Source: Mycobacterium sp. E1747 (GTDB lineage Bacteria > Actinomycetota > Actinomycetes > Mycobacteriales > Mycobacteriaceae). From it: a DNA stretch of 64,000 bases. Positions 1-8,086 of the stretch are shown here, piece after piece. Made by a program: the position numbers and the translations under genes. Position 1 is the first letter of the stretch; the number at the start of each line of letters is the position of its first letter. The DNA lies in assembly GCF_001667775.1 (NCBI RefSeq), contig NZ_LZJI01000197.1, positions 1 through 64,000 of the forward strand. Direction: 5' to 3'. Below the pieces are notes generated by a model. It made no database searches, was not told where the DNA came from, and saw only the letters and a program-made list of their open reading frames with translations.

Positions 1-1502
1 TCGAAGATGCCCGGCGCAATCGCCGGCGCCCGCTCGAGCACCCGGGCGTCCACCCTGAGATTCAGCGCGCCGAGGTCGCCCGCCCGCAGGTCGGCCAGCG
101 TGCTCACCGCGGCCAAAAACCTCTCCCGCTCAGCCGCGTCCACAACGTCGCCGGCGAGCTCGGTGAACTTCTGGACGTACTGCGGGCGCCGGAACGGGCG
201 CGCGCCCAACGGATGGGCGTCCGCGACGGCCAACTCGTCGACGATCACGTCCCCGCTTTTGAGCGTGACCTCGGCGCGCGCCCCGAACGCCTTGTCCGCC
301 GGATCCGCCGAGTGATAGCGGCGGGTCCACTCCGGATCCTCGAGCGTCGAAATCTTGTGCCACAGTTCGACGGTGTCGGGCCGGTGGGCCCGCCCGGCGG
401 CGTAGGACCGCTCGTGGTGCCAGCTCCCATCCTGCAGCGCGACGGCGAAGATGTAGGGCAGCGAATGGTCGAGCGTCTCCCGCGACGCGTCCGGGTCGAA
501 CTTCTGCGGATCGCCGGAGCCGGTCCCGATCACGACATGGGTGTGGTGGCTGGTGTGCAGCACGATGGTCGCGATCTCGCCGAGGTCGTCGATCCGCTCG
601 CGGAGCCGCCGCGCCAAGTCGATCGGCGCCTGGCTCTGGTATTCCGCCGAGTGCTCCTTGGTGTAGCTGTCCAGGATGGCGCGCTTGGGCTCGCCTGGAG
701 CGGGCAGCGGCACCCGATACTCGCGGTCGGGTCCGCCCAGCAACCAAGCGATCACCCCGTCCTCGCCCTCCCAGATGGGCGCCGGCGATCCCTCGCCGCG
801 CATCGCGCGATCCACCGCCTCGATGGCGATCTTGCCCGCGTGGGCGGGGGCGAAGGCCTTCCAGCTGGAGATCAGCCCCTTGCGCGACTGGCGGGTGCTG
901 GTGGTCAGGTGCAGCGCCTGCCCGACCGCCTGGTAGATCGTCTCGGTGTCCAGCCGCAGCATGGTTCCGATGCCGGCGGCCACCGACGGGCCCAGATGTG
1001 CGACGTGGTCAATCTTGTGCTCGTGCAAGCAGATTCCGCGGGCCAGGTCGATCTGAATCTCATAAGCGGTGACCACACCACGGATCAGGTCGGCGCCCGG
1101 CAGTCCCAGCTGCTGGGCCACCGCGACCAGCGGAGGAATGTTGTCGCCGGGATGGGCGTATTCGGCGGCCAAAAACGTGTCGTGGAAGTCGAGATCGCGC
1201 ACGGCGACGCTGTTGGCCCAGGCCGCCCACTCCGCCGAATAGGTCCCGTCGACGCCGAAAACCCTGGCTCCCCGCCGCGCCGGATGGGCCAGCGCCTGCT
1301 GCCGCGCCACCGTGACGGGCCGGCGCAGCACCGCCGCAGCGCTGACGGCCGCGTTGTCGATGATCCGGTTGGCCACCATCTCCGCGGCTTCCGGCTCGAC
1401 GGCAACCGGGTCGGCGGCGACCTCGGCGATCTTGGCCGCCAGATGGTGGGCGCGGGGGAAGTCGTCGGAGCTGCGCCGCGCGCGAACCGTATGCGTCAAC
1501 AC
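1..1502 (-). CDS. prpD: 2-methylcitrate dehydratase PrpD (3' end beyond the window)
   Basis: MmgE/PrpD-family dehydratase that converts 2-methylcitrate to 2-methyl-cis-aconitate in the cytosolic methylcitrate cycle, which detoxifies propionyl-CoA from odd-chain lipids and cholesterol. I chose the GTG at 1502 because the translation then begins [15 protein letters not shown], as I recall for mycobacterial PrpD. Five hundred residues are visible and include the family stretches [32 protein letters not shown] and [11 protein letters not shown]. The M. tuberculosis protein has about 526 residues, so only some 26 C-terminal residues are missing. The prpC partner would lie beyond base 1. The gene diverges from a flavin oxidase rather than from prpR. 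Confidence 0.93.
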   Translation of the reverse strand, partial: MLTHTVRARRSSDDFPRAHHLAAKIAEVAADPVAVEPEAAEMVANRIIDNAAVSAAAVLRRPVTVARQQALAHPARRGARVFGVDGTYSAEWAAWANSVAVRDLDFHDTFLAAEYAHPGDNIPPLVAVAQQLGLPGADLIRGVVTAYEIQIDLARGICLHEHKIDHVAHLGPSVAAGIGTMLRLDTETIYQAVGQALHLTTSTRQSRKGLISSWKAFAPAHAGKIAIEAVDRAMRGEGSPAPIWEGEDGVIAWLLGGPDREYRVPLPAPGEPKRAILDSYTKEHSAEYQSQAPIDLARRLRERIDDLGEIATIVLHTSHHTHVVIGTGSGDPQKFDPDASRETLDHSLPYIFAVALQDGSWHHERSYAAGRAHRPDTVELWHKISTLEDPEWTRRYHSADPADKAFGARAEVTLKSGDVIVDELAVADAHPLGARPFRRPQYVQKFTELAGDVVDAAERERFLAAVSTLADLRAGDLGALNLRVDARVLERAPAIAPGIF

Positions 1503-1620
1503 AAACCCGCAGCCTATGGCCGGCACGAACGGGCGCAGAAATCTGAGTTAACCCACCACCGCCGGCGCCACCCGCGGTGTAGTTTGCTGCTGGGGTGGGG
1601 CATAGGTTGAGGAGCCAGCC

Positions 1621-2985
1621 GTGTCAGAGGTCGATTACTGCGTGGTCGGAGCCGGATTCGCGGGCCTGACGGCCGCCCTGCGGTTGAAACGGGCCGGCCA
1701 TTCGGTGGCCTTGCTGGAGGCGCGCGACAGGGTCGGCGGCCGCACCTTCACCGAATACCGTCCCGACGGCACGTGGGTCGACCGCGGCGGCGCGTGGATC
1801 GGGCCGGGCCAGGACCGGATCTACGCGTTGATGGACGAGTTCGGCGTGGCCGAGTACAAGCAGCACAACGACGGCGACGCGATGATGATCGTCGACGGCA
1901 GGAAGCACCGCTACGGCGGCACCGTCCCCTGGACGATGAGCCCGTGGGCCGTTGCCAACCTCGGCGTCGGTTTGTTGTCGATCGAGAAGATGGCCAAAAC
2001 GCTTCCGCGGGAAGCCCCCTGGGATGCCAAGCAGGCGGACGAGTGGGACCGCATCAGCATCGGGGAATGGATCGAACAGAACACCATGTCCAAGCAGGCC
2101 CGCGAGATGCTGGACATGGCCTTTGCCGGCCTCTACACCTCGGCGGCGTCGGAGACGTCGTTGCTGTGGGGGTTGTTACAGACGGCGTCGGCGGGCGGAC
2201 TGACGTTCGCGATCTCGGGCAAGGGCGGCTCCCAGGACGCCCGCCCGGTCGGGGGAATGGGCGCCGTCTACGGTCCCATCGCGGCCGAACTGGGCGCCGC
2301 AGTGCACCTTTCGCAACCGGTGCGCCAAATCGCCCAGGACGCCGACGGCGTGACGGTGACAGCGGCCGACCTGACCGTGCGCGCTCGGCGGGTCATCGTG
2401 GCGATACCGCTGGCCATCGCCCCCTCGATCGTCTACGACCCGATGCTGCCGGTGGACCGGGCGATGCTGCACCAGCGCATGCCGAGCGGCGCGGTCATCA
2501 AGACGTCGATCGTCTACGACGAGCCCTTCTGGCGCGCCGACGGGCTGTCGGGTCAGTCGGCAGCACCGGGATCCCCGGCCACTTTGACGATCGACGCCTG
2601 CACGGACACCGGCGACCCCGGCATCATGTGCGTCATCACCGAAGGGGCAGCGGCGCGCCGGCTGACGAAGCTCAACGAGGCCGAGCGGAGGGCGGCGCTC
2701 ATCGGCGAGCTGGTCGACCGGTTCGGCGAGAAGGCGAGGATGCCGCAGGAGTACCACGAGCAGAACTGGACCATCGAGCGCTACTCCGGCGGCGGGATGA
2801 TCGGCCACGCCCCGACCGGCGTGCTGACCGAATTCGGCTACACCCTGCGCGAGCCGTGCGGCCGCATCCACTGGGCCGGGACCGAGAGTTCGGCCATCAT
2901 GTGCGGGTGGATCGACGGCGCCATTCGCTCGGGTGAGCGGGCGGCGGCCGAGGTGCGGGACGCCGAGACGGCCGCGGTCGCCTAG
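1621..2985 (+). CDS. flavin-containing monoamine oxidase family protein
   Basis: A 454-residue FAD-dependent amine oxidase (MAO/AofH-like). The N-terminal dinucleotide-binding segment reads VVGAGFAGLTAALRLKRAGH and is followed by the EARDRVGGRT motif near residue 40. The C-terminal FAD-contact segment is GRIHWAGTESSAIMCGWIDG. The GTG start at 1621 has a good ribosome site (GAGGAG at 1609-1614). The family oxidises primary amines or polyamines to aldehydes with release of peroxide; the substrate here cannot be read from sequence. It occupies the place where prpR diverges from prpD in M. tuberculosis and is followed by a convergent doxX-like gene. Confidence 0.88.
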   Translation: MSEVDYCVVGAGFAGLTAALRLKRAGHSVALLEARDRVGGRTFTEYRPDGTWVDRGGAWIGPGQDRIYALMDEFGVAEYKQHNDGDAMMIVDGRKHRYGGTVPWTMSPWAVANLGVGLLSIEKMAKTLPREAPWDAKQADEWDRISIGEWIEQNTMSKQAREMLDMAFAGLYTSAASETSLLWGLLQTASAGGLTFAISGKGGSQDARPVGGMGAVYGPIAAELGAAVHLSQPVRQIAQDADGVTVTAADLTVRARRVIVAIPLAIAPSIVYDPMLPVDRAMLHQRMPSGAVIKTSIVYDEPFWRADGLSGQSAAPGSPATLTIDACTDTGDPGIMCVITEGAAARRLTKLNEAERRAALIGELVDRFGEKARMPQEYHEQNWTIERYSGGGMIGHAPTGVLTEFGYTLREPCGRIHWAGTESSAIMCGWIDGAIRSGERAAAEVRDAETAAVA

Positions 2986-2999
2986 GGCGCGGCTCCCAG

Positions 3000-3509
3000 C
3001 TAACCAGCCTGCTTAGCGGGCGGGCGGTAGAAGATCACGAGCTGGCCGATCGCGCCGGCAAGGCCGAGCACCACCGAGATCAGCAGGCCGCGCCAGCCGT
3101 CCATCCAGTTGTGGCCGAACACGACGTAGTCCAGGCTGAGCTTGCCGGCGCCCAGGGTGGCCACGGCGATGGCGCTGACCGCCAGGATCAGGTTGTACTC
3201 CCAGCCCTCCTTGACGATGAAGAACCCGTTGGCCCGGTGCACCGTCCAGGCCGCCACCAGCATCAACGACACGAAGCCCGCCGCCGGGATCGGTGTCAGC
3301 AGCCCGGCGGCCAGGCCCAGCCCGGCGGCCATCTCGGTCGTGGCGGCCACGGTGGCGTGGAACTTGCCCGGCTTCATGCCGATGCTCTCGAACCACCGCG
3401 CGGTGCCAGGGATACGTCCGCCACCGAAGAACTTGTTGTAGCCGTGCGCGGCCAAAGTCACGCCCAGCACCAGCCGCAGGATGAGTAACCCGACGTCGTA
3501 GGGAGTCAT
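3000..3509 (-). CDS. DoxX family membrane protein
   Basis: A 169-residue integral membrane protein with about four hydrophobic helices: VGLLILRLVLGVTLAAHG near the N terminus, two central helices around residues 50-90, and a C-terminal helix LLISVVLGLAGAIGQLVIF. The early motif ILRLVLGVTLAAHGYNKFFGG is typical of DoxX/SURF4-type proteins. Family members have been linked to thiosulfate oxidation and to redox complexes with superoxide dismutase in mycobacteria, but this paralogue has no assigned role. It converges on the amine oxidase gene with a 14-nt gap. Confidence 0.82.
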   Translation of the reverse strand: MTPYDVGLLILRLVLGVTLAAHGYNKFFGGGRIPGTARWFESIGMKPGKFHATVAATTEMAAGLGLAAGLLTPIPAAGFVSLMLVAAWTVHRANGFFIVKEGWEYNLILAVSAIAVATLGAGKLSLDYVVFGHNWMDGWRGLLISVVLGLAGAIGQLVIFYRPPAKQAG

Positions 3510-3703
3510 ACCTGCAAACCTAGATCATGGGGCGGACCGGAGAACAGGACCGCCGAGCAGCTAACTCCGCCGACCCATGTGGAAACATTGCGGGCATTCG
3601 GACGTTGGCCTTTCGACAGCTGATCACAAGGGGGTGCACCACGGCTCGTATCGCACGCGGTGCCCGCCGTCAAACGCCCGGGGCCGCTTCTGCCAGGCAA
3701 TCG

Positions 3704-3790
3704 GTGGTGTTACTGGACGGCACAGCGAATCTCCCGCGGGAGCTGTTGGGCAACAAGGGTTACGGCATCGAGGGGATGCGCCGGTGCGAC
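3704..3790 (+). pseudogene. ppdK: ppdK 5' remnant (PEP/pyruvate phosphate dikinase N terminus)
   Basis: In the frame starting at the GTG at 3704 the translation reads VVLLDGTANLPRELLGNKGY followed by GIEGMRRC, which resembles the N terminus of mycobacterial pyruvate phosphate dikinase (VVLLDG, LLGNKG, MRR). The match stops just after MRR; the frame then runs through unrelated residues to a stop near 3886. Only about 28 residues of a protein normally near 490 remain. The next similarity, in another frame, is the 3' part of the gene that follows ppdK in M. tuberculosis. I read this as an internal deletion scar. Confidence 0.7.
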
Positions 3791-3791
3791 G

Positions 3792-4256
3792 GTGCGAATC
3801 ACCCCCGGCGGGCGCGACAGGCTCGCGGCGCTGCTCGACGAGGAGCGCAGGGGCGTCGACCGGGCGGTGATCGCGGCCGCCTATGACGACTTTCGGTCGG
3901 TCAACGCCGATTTCAAAGCCCTGGTGACCGATTGGCAGCTCAAGGACGGCCCCGGCGGCACGCCCAACGCCCACGACGACGCGGAATACGACGCCGCGGT
4001 GCTGGCGCGGCTCGACGACGTGCACGCGCGCGTGCGGCCGATCATCGCGGCGGCCGCGGCACAACTGCCCCGGCTTAACGCATACGGGACGAAACTGACT
4101 GTCGCACTGGACAAAGTGCGGGACGGCGACACCGCCTGGCTGACCAGGCCACTGATCGACTCCTACCACACCGTGTGGTTCGAACTGCACGAGGAGCTGA
4201 TTTCCGCCGTCGGCCTGACGCGTGAGGAAGCGGCCCGGTCCGGCGACGGGCAATAG
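3792..4256 (+). CDS. truncated Rv1126c-like protein (C-terminal part)
   Basis: An in-frame GTG at 3792 opens 154 residues beginning VRITPGGRDRLAALLDEER and ending LTREEAARSGDGQ. This looks like the C-terminal region of the protein encoded downstream of ppdK in M. tuberculosis (Rv1126c, about 200 residues), whose N terminus I recall as winged-helix-like. VRITPxGRxxLAALL is the kind of strand-helix that ends a winged helix, so the DNA-binding part appears lost with most of ppdK. The body is helical (YDDFRSVNADFKALVTDWQL, RPLIDSYHTVWFELHEEL). It could still be expressed, but probably not with its original function. Confidence 0.62.
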   Translation: MRITPGGRDRLAALLDEERRGVDRAVIAAAYDDFRSVNADFKALVTDWQLKDGPGGTPNAHDDAEYDAAVLARLDDVHARVRPIIAAAAAQLPRLNAYGTKLTVALDKVRDGDTAWLTRPLIDSYHTVWFELHEELISAVGLTREEAARSGDGQ

Positions 4257-5498
4257 CTACAGCGCCGCGTCGAGCAACTCCACGTACGCGTCGATGTCGG
4301 GAACGGCCGTCTCGGCCGCGTGCACGCTGATCGCGATGGTGTCGCCGATGCCGTGCACGCCGTGCGTCAGCCCCATCGCCGGTGACAACGCCGGGTAGCC
4401 GGCGGTCAACACCACTCGGGCGCCGCCAAAGGTCAGGTCGGCCGCCCCGCGGTTGACGCTGGACACGACGGTGTTGCCGGACACCTGCTCCGGACGAATG
4501 TCAGCGTCGAATTGGGCTATTCCCCAACGCAATAGGGGCGCGGGCACCGCGGCAAAAGCCCGGTCGGCGTAGCGCGTCGCCGGGTGCGCGAAGCGGCACC
4601 GACCACCGGCCAGCTCCGTCGCGATCCGCTCGGCGCGTGCCTCTGGCGCCAGCCTCGGGTGCAGGCCCACCACGACGTTCCCGAAGTGATTGTGCGCGTG
4701 CGCCACACCGGGTTTGGCCATTGGAACTTCGGCCCCCAGCGTATCGGCCGCATCGCCCAAGAGGTTGGCCAGCGCCGTGGAGATCGCCGACAGCGCGACC
4801 ACGGTAACGGTGGGACCGCGCAGGTCTTTGCGGTGCCGCACCAGCGTGCGCACCGAGCGGACCGCGCCGGGACGCGCGTTCGTCGACAGCAGGGGACGGG
4901 GACCCGGCCGGGGGGACAGCAGCCCGGCGCGGGTCTCGGCCACCAGCCGGCGATGGGCCCGCGCCGCCTGGGCGGCTCGCCAGGGCAGGAACCCGGACCG
5001 CAGGCGTTGCACCCGAGGAACCGGGTCCGGCCTGCCGAACAGCCAGCCTGCCATGGCCGCTGCTCGCGCCCCGTCGGCCATCGCGTGCGGGACCTGCAAT
5101 ACCGCCACGCAACCCGTCCCGGTTACGCCCGGGATGCCCAGCACCGGGGTAAAGACGTGCAGCCGCCAGGGCGTCCGACGCACGTCGAGCTGGTTACCGG
5201 CCAGGGCGACGACCGCCGCGAGGCAGCCGGCCCACGTCCGGTCGTCGAGGTCGTGGCGGACCACCCACTCGGGCGCGACGGCGGCGCGCACCCACTGCGG
5301 GTAGGTCAGAGGACTGCCTTCTCGGACGCAAAGCGTCAGCGCCGGCTCCGCGCCGACCCTCTGGCAGACCTGCTCGACCGCGGCCGGATAGTCGGCGGGC
5401 TCGCTGTCGAACGCATACAGCAGGAACTCGTCGCTGGGGATCTTGGCCGACATCCAATAGAACTGCGCATCGACGGCGGCCATCCGCTGCGCGGCCAT
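4257..5498 (-). CDS. WS/DGAT-like acyltransferase-fold protein (Rv1125-like)
   Basis: A 413-residue protein resembling the wax-ester synthase/diacylglycerol acyltransferase superfamily. The active-site HHxxxDG appears in reduced form, PHAMADG at residues 137-143, keeping the second His (138) and Asp (142). A later segment, SGNTVVSSVNRG, resembles the SNVPGP-type region of the family. Length is about 50 residues under typical mycobacterial Tgs proteins, so triacylglycerol synthesis is not assured. The start ATG directly follows the ephC stop codon, indicating co-transcription downstream of ephC. In M. tuberculosis the pair is ephC-Rv1125. An internal ATG at codon 6 is an alternative start. Confidence 0.75.
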   Translation of the reverse strand: MAAQRMAAVDAQFYWMSAKIPSDEFLLYAFDSEPADYPAAVEQVCQRVGAEPALTLCVREGSPLTYPQWVRAAVAPEWVVRHDLDDRTWAGCLAAVVALAGNQLDVRRTPWRLHVFTPVLGIPGVTGTGCVAVLQVPHAMADGARAAAMAGWLFGRPDPVPRVQRLRSGFLPWRAAQAARAHRRLVAETRAGLLSPRPGPRPLLSTNARPGAVRSVRTLVRHRKDLRGPTVTVVALSAISTALANLLGDAADTLGAEVPMAKPGVAHAHNHFGNVVVGLHPRLAPEARAERIATELAGGRCRFAHPATRYADRAFAAVPAPLLRWGIAQFDADIRPEQVSGNTVVSSVNRGAADLTFGGARVVLTAGYPALSPAMGLTHGVHGIGDTIAISVHAAETAVPDIDAYVELLDAAL

Positions 5499-6404
5499 TC
5501 AGGCGGGTGAGCCGATGAACCCGAGCACCAGGTCGGCGACCTTGTCCGGCTGCTCGAGCTGCAGGAAGTGCCCGGCGTGTTCGACGATGTCCACCTCGCT
5601 GCCCGGCGGCAACACCTTCTCCGCCCAGCGGGCGAAAGCCGGTGTCATGCAGCCATCGTCGCGACCATGCAGGTACAGGCACGGCCACACGGGCTCTTCG
5701 GTCCACAGGTTGTTGAGCTCGGCATACCGCGCGGGCGGGCGGGTATTGCGGATCGTGGCGCGGTAAGGTCCCAGCGCCGCGCGCCAGCTCTCCGGCGTCC
5801 CGATTGCCGCGTCGACGTGACGCAGATCCTCGTCGGCGCGATATCCCGGCGACCATCGACGCCATAGCAACGGCAGTACCCACGACTCGGAACGCTCTGG
5901 CAGCCCAGGTAATTGGAAGTAGATGATGTACCAGCTGCGCAAGAGCTGGCGCGCCAGGTGTGCGACCAGCCGGGCGCGCTCGCCGACGCCGGCCCGGCGA
6001 CGGAAGGCCGCCGACGGGGGCACGGACATGATCACCGCCTTGGTGAAAGGGCTGTCGGGCATGGCGGCCAGACCGGTGGTGGCGATCGCACCCCAGTCAT
6101 GACCGATCACCACGTCACGGTCGGTGCCACCCGCCGCGGAGCGGACTCGCAGGGCGTCGTCCATCATCGCGCCGACGTGGTAGCTGCCGTCGGCCGGAAT
6201 CGAGGACGGCGCGTACCCGCGCATGAAGGGGGCCACCACCCGCCAGCCCGCCTCCACGAGCCGGGGAGCGATTTTGCGAAATCCGTAGGGTGTGTCGGGG
6301 AATCCGTGCAGGCACAACGCGAGAGGCGCGTCGCGGGGCCCCCAGGTGAGTGCCTTCAGGTTCCCGGCAGGGCTCGGTACGTCGATCCAGCCAGGTTCAC
6401 CCAT
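5499..6404 (-). CDS. ephC: epoxide hydrolase EphC
   Basis: Alpha/beta-hydrolase of 301 residues from the ATG at 6404, chosen because AGGGAG lies 5 nt upstream; an in-frame GTG two codons earlier is possible. The oxyanion motif HGFPDTPYGFRK is near residue 33, the nucleophile elbow GHDWGAIA carries Asp as in epoxide hydrolases, and the catalytic His lies in HAGHFLQLEQP near the C terminus. Such enzymes open epoxides of lipids or xenobiotics to diols. It is the first gene of a two-gene unit with the WS/DGAT-like gene and diverges from no close neighbour. Confidence 0.85.
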   Translation of the reverse strand: MGEPGWIDVPSPAGNLKALTWGPRDAPLALCLHGFPDTPYGFRKIAPRLVEAGWRVVAPFMRGYAPSSIPADGSYHVGAMMDDALRVRSAAGGTDRDVVIGHDWGAIATTGLAAMPDSPFTKAVIMSVPPSAAFRRRAGVGERARLVAHLARQLLRSWYIIYFQLPGLPERSESWVLPLLWRRWSPGYRADEDLRHVDAAIGTPESWRAALGPYRATIRNTRPPARYAELNNLWTEEPVWPCLYLHGRDDGCMTPAFARWAEKVLPPGSEVDIVEHAGHFLQLEQPDKVADLVLGFIGSPA

Positions 6405-6515
6405 GTTCACTCCCTGCTCGGCGCGTCCGCACGGACCAACCTAACGCGTGTGGGTCCACGGCACACTGACCGCATGCCCTAAGCGGTCAAACTGCTTCTA
6501 AGACAGGGAATTTCG

Positions 6516-6989
6516 CTATACCCAGGCGGCGGCTCGGTCCAGATCGGCGATGATGATCTTGCGCATGCCGTACATCGCTTGCGTGGCCGCCGCAGCGCGC
6601 CGGCGGTCGGGATCACCGATCAACTCATACAACCGGTCCGGGACGATCTGCCAGCTCAGCCCGAAGCGGTCTTTGCACCAGCCGCATTGCGATTCCTCGC
6701 CGCCGTCGGTCAGGCGCTGCCAGTAGTAGTCGACCTCGTCCTGATCCTTGCAGTGGATCGTGAAGGACACCGCCTCGCTGAACTGGAAGTGCGGGCCGCC
6801 GTTGATCCCGATGAACCGGCTGCCGTCCAGGACGAAGCTGCCGGACAGGACCGTGCCCGGTTCGCCGGGGCCGGCCTCGGTGGTTCGGTTGAAGCCCTCG
6901 ATGTGGGAGTTCGGGAATATCGAGGTGTAGAACTCGGCTGCCTCCTCCAAGTCGTGGTCGAACCACAACGACGGGGTGATCGATGGCAT
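6516..6989 (-). CDS. VOC (PhnB/3-demethylubiquinone methyltransferase-like) protein
   Basis: A 157-residue single-domain glyoxalase-fold protein of the PhnB-like group (Pfam name 3-dmu-9_3-mt). Diagnostic segments are ITPSLWFDHDLEEAAEFYTS at the N terminus, GINGGPHFQFSEAVSF in the middle, and ESQCGWCKDRFGLSWQIVP with the WQIVP ending that marks this group. Despite the family name, members are not shown to methylate ubiquinone and mycobacteria use menaquinone, so its function is open. It diverges from bpoB across 122 bp. Confidence 0.8.
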   Translation of the reverse strand: MPSITPSLWFDHDLEEAAEFYTSIFPNSHIEGFNRTTEAGPGEPGTVLSGSFVLDGSRFIGINGGPHFQFSEAVSFTIHCKDQDEVDYYWQRLTDGGEESQCGWCKDRFGLSWQIVPDRLYELIGDPDRRRAAAATQAMYGMRKIIIADLDRAAAWV

Positions 6990-7097
6990 AGGACGGCCGC
7001 CTCCTTACTGGCTGATGGGTGTCGTTCAGATAGACCCCCGCCAGCGCGGAAACTCATCGCCTTGTCGCCCCGGCGAACGGTGCATATACGCGCTATG

Positions 7098-7103
7098 TAA
7101 CGT
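7098..7103 (+). promoter_or_regulatory. candidate -10 element for bpoB, possibly leaderless
   Basis: TAACGT fits the mycobacterial -10 pattern TANNNT and lies 8 nt before the bpoB ATG. Transcription starting the usual 6-8 nt downstream would begin at or next to the start codon. There is no clear Shine-Dalgarno sequence (only CAGGT). This is inferred from spacing alone. Confidence 0.4.
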
Positions 7104-7111
7104 CAGGTCGC

Positions 7112-7975
7112 ATGAGCACCGTCACCAACAGCCCCGAGACGGTCGAGTTTTCCGGCGCCGGCGGAATCACCCTGGTCGCCGACGAATGGAATCGGGGGAC
7201 GGACGGCGCGGGCCGGCCCAGCGTCCTGATGCTGCACGGCGGCGGCCAGAACCGGCATTCGTGGAAAAACACCGGTCAAGCCCTGGCCGACGAGGGCCTG
7301 CACGTGGTAGCGCCCGACAGCCGCGGACACGGTGACAGCGATCGCTCGCCCGACGCGGAGTACGACATCGAAACCCTGACGGCCGACGTCCTGCAGGTGA
7401 TCGAGGCGATCGGCCGGCCGGTGATGATCATCGGAGCGAGCATGGGCGGGCTGACCGGCATCCTCGCCGCCCATCGGGCCGGGCCCGCGAGGGTGACGCG
7501 GCTGGTCCTGGTCGACGTGGTGCCGCGCTTCGAGAAGGGCGGCAGCGCCCGGATCCGCGATTTCATGATCAGCGGCCTCGACGGTTTCGACTCGCTGGAG
7601 GAGGCCGCCGACGCCGTCGCCGCCTATCTGCCGTATCGGGACAAGCCGCGCAGCCCCGAGGGGTTGAAGAAGAACCTGCGCCTACGCGATGGCCGCTGGT
7701 TCTGGCATTGGGATCCGGCGTTCATGACCAAACCGGGCGACGATCCCGAGTTACGCACGGAGAACTTCGAACAGGCCGCGAAGAGCCTGTCGATTCCGGT
7801 CCTGCTGATCCGCGGGAAGCTGTCCGACGTCGTCAGCCCCGAGGGCGTTCGGCACTTTCTGGCCACGGTGCCCCGGGCGGAGTTCGTCGAGCTGTCCAAT
7901 GCCGGGCACACCGCGGCCGGCGACGACAACGATGCGTTCAGCGACGCCGTGGTGAAATTCGTCAAGCGCCACTAG
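7112..7975 (+). CDS. bpoB: alpha/beta hydrolase BpoB-like
   Basis: A 287-residue alpha/beta hydrolase. The oxyanion region is LHGGGQNRHSW near residue 38, the nucleophile elbow is GASMGG (Ser in GxSxG), and the acid and His lie in RGKLSDVVSPEG and NAGHTAAGDDND. Position between ephC and gnd2 matches M. tuberculosis bpoB (Rv1123c). The gene is named for non-heme bromoperoxidases, but cofactor-free members are now regarded mainly as hydrolases or perhydrolases, so peroxidase activity should not be assumed. Downstream it runs into the 7981-8085 tandem palindromic repeat. Confidence 0.82.
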   Translation: MSTVTNSPETVEFSGAGGITLVADEWNRGTDGAGRPSVLMLHGGGQNRHSWKNTGQALADEGLHVVAPDSRGHGDSDRSPDAEYDIETLTADVLQVIEAIGRPVMIIGASMGGLTGILAAHRAGPARVTRLVLVDVVPRFEKGGSARIRDFMISGLDGFDSLEEAADAVAAYLPYRDKPRSPEGLKKNLRLRDGRWFWHWDPAFMTKPGDDPELRTENFEQAAKSLSIPVLLIRGKLSDVVSPEGVRHFLATVPRAEFVELSNAGHTAAGDDNDAFSDAVVKFVKRH

Positions 7976-7980
7976 TTCTG

Positions 7981-8085
7981 ATGGTGGCGACCCGCATCAC
8001 CCGGCTACGCCGCCCTCGCGATCGCCACAAGCCCAATGGTGGCGACCCGCATCACCCGGCTACGCCGCCCTCGCGATCGCCACAA
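7981..8085. repeat. tandem pair of 45-bp palindromic intergenic elements (family A, copy set 1)
   Basis: Two tandem units with a 55-bp period (7981-8035 and 8036-8085). Each contains a 45-bp core (7984-8028 and 8039-8083) that starts GTGGCGA and ends TCGCCAC, a 7-bp inverted pair, with an inner CGC/GCG pair and an apical GGC-TAC-GCC hairpin. The element fills the gap between the convergent bpoB and gnd2 stops, so a transcription-end or RNA-processing role is plausible. A related pair with a compensatory stem change lies at 41621-41738. Confidence 0.85.
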
Positions 8086-8086
8086 T

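Noticed and set aside
213..1610. Long + strand open frame of 465 codons across prpD
   Set aside because: It is the GC-rich mirror of prpD. Its translation is low-complexity Arg/Gly/Val with no family match, while the - strand has clear PrpD motifs.
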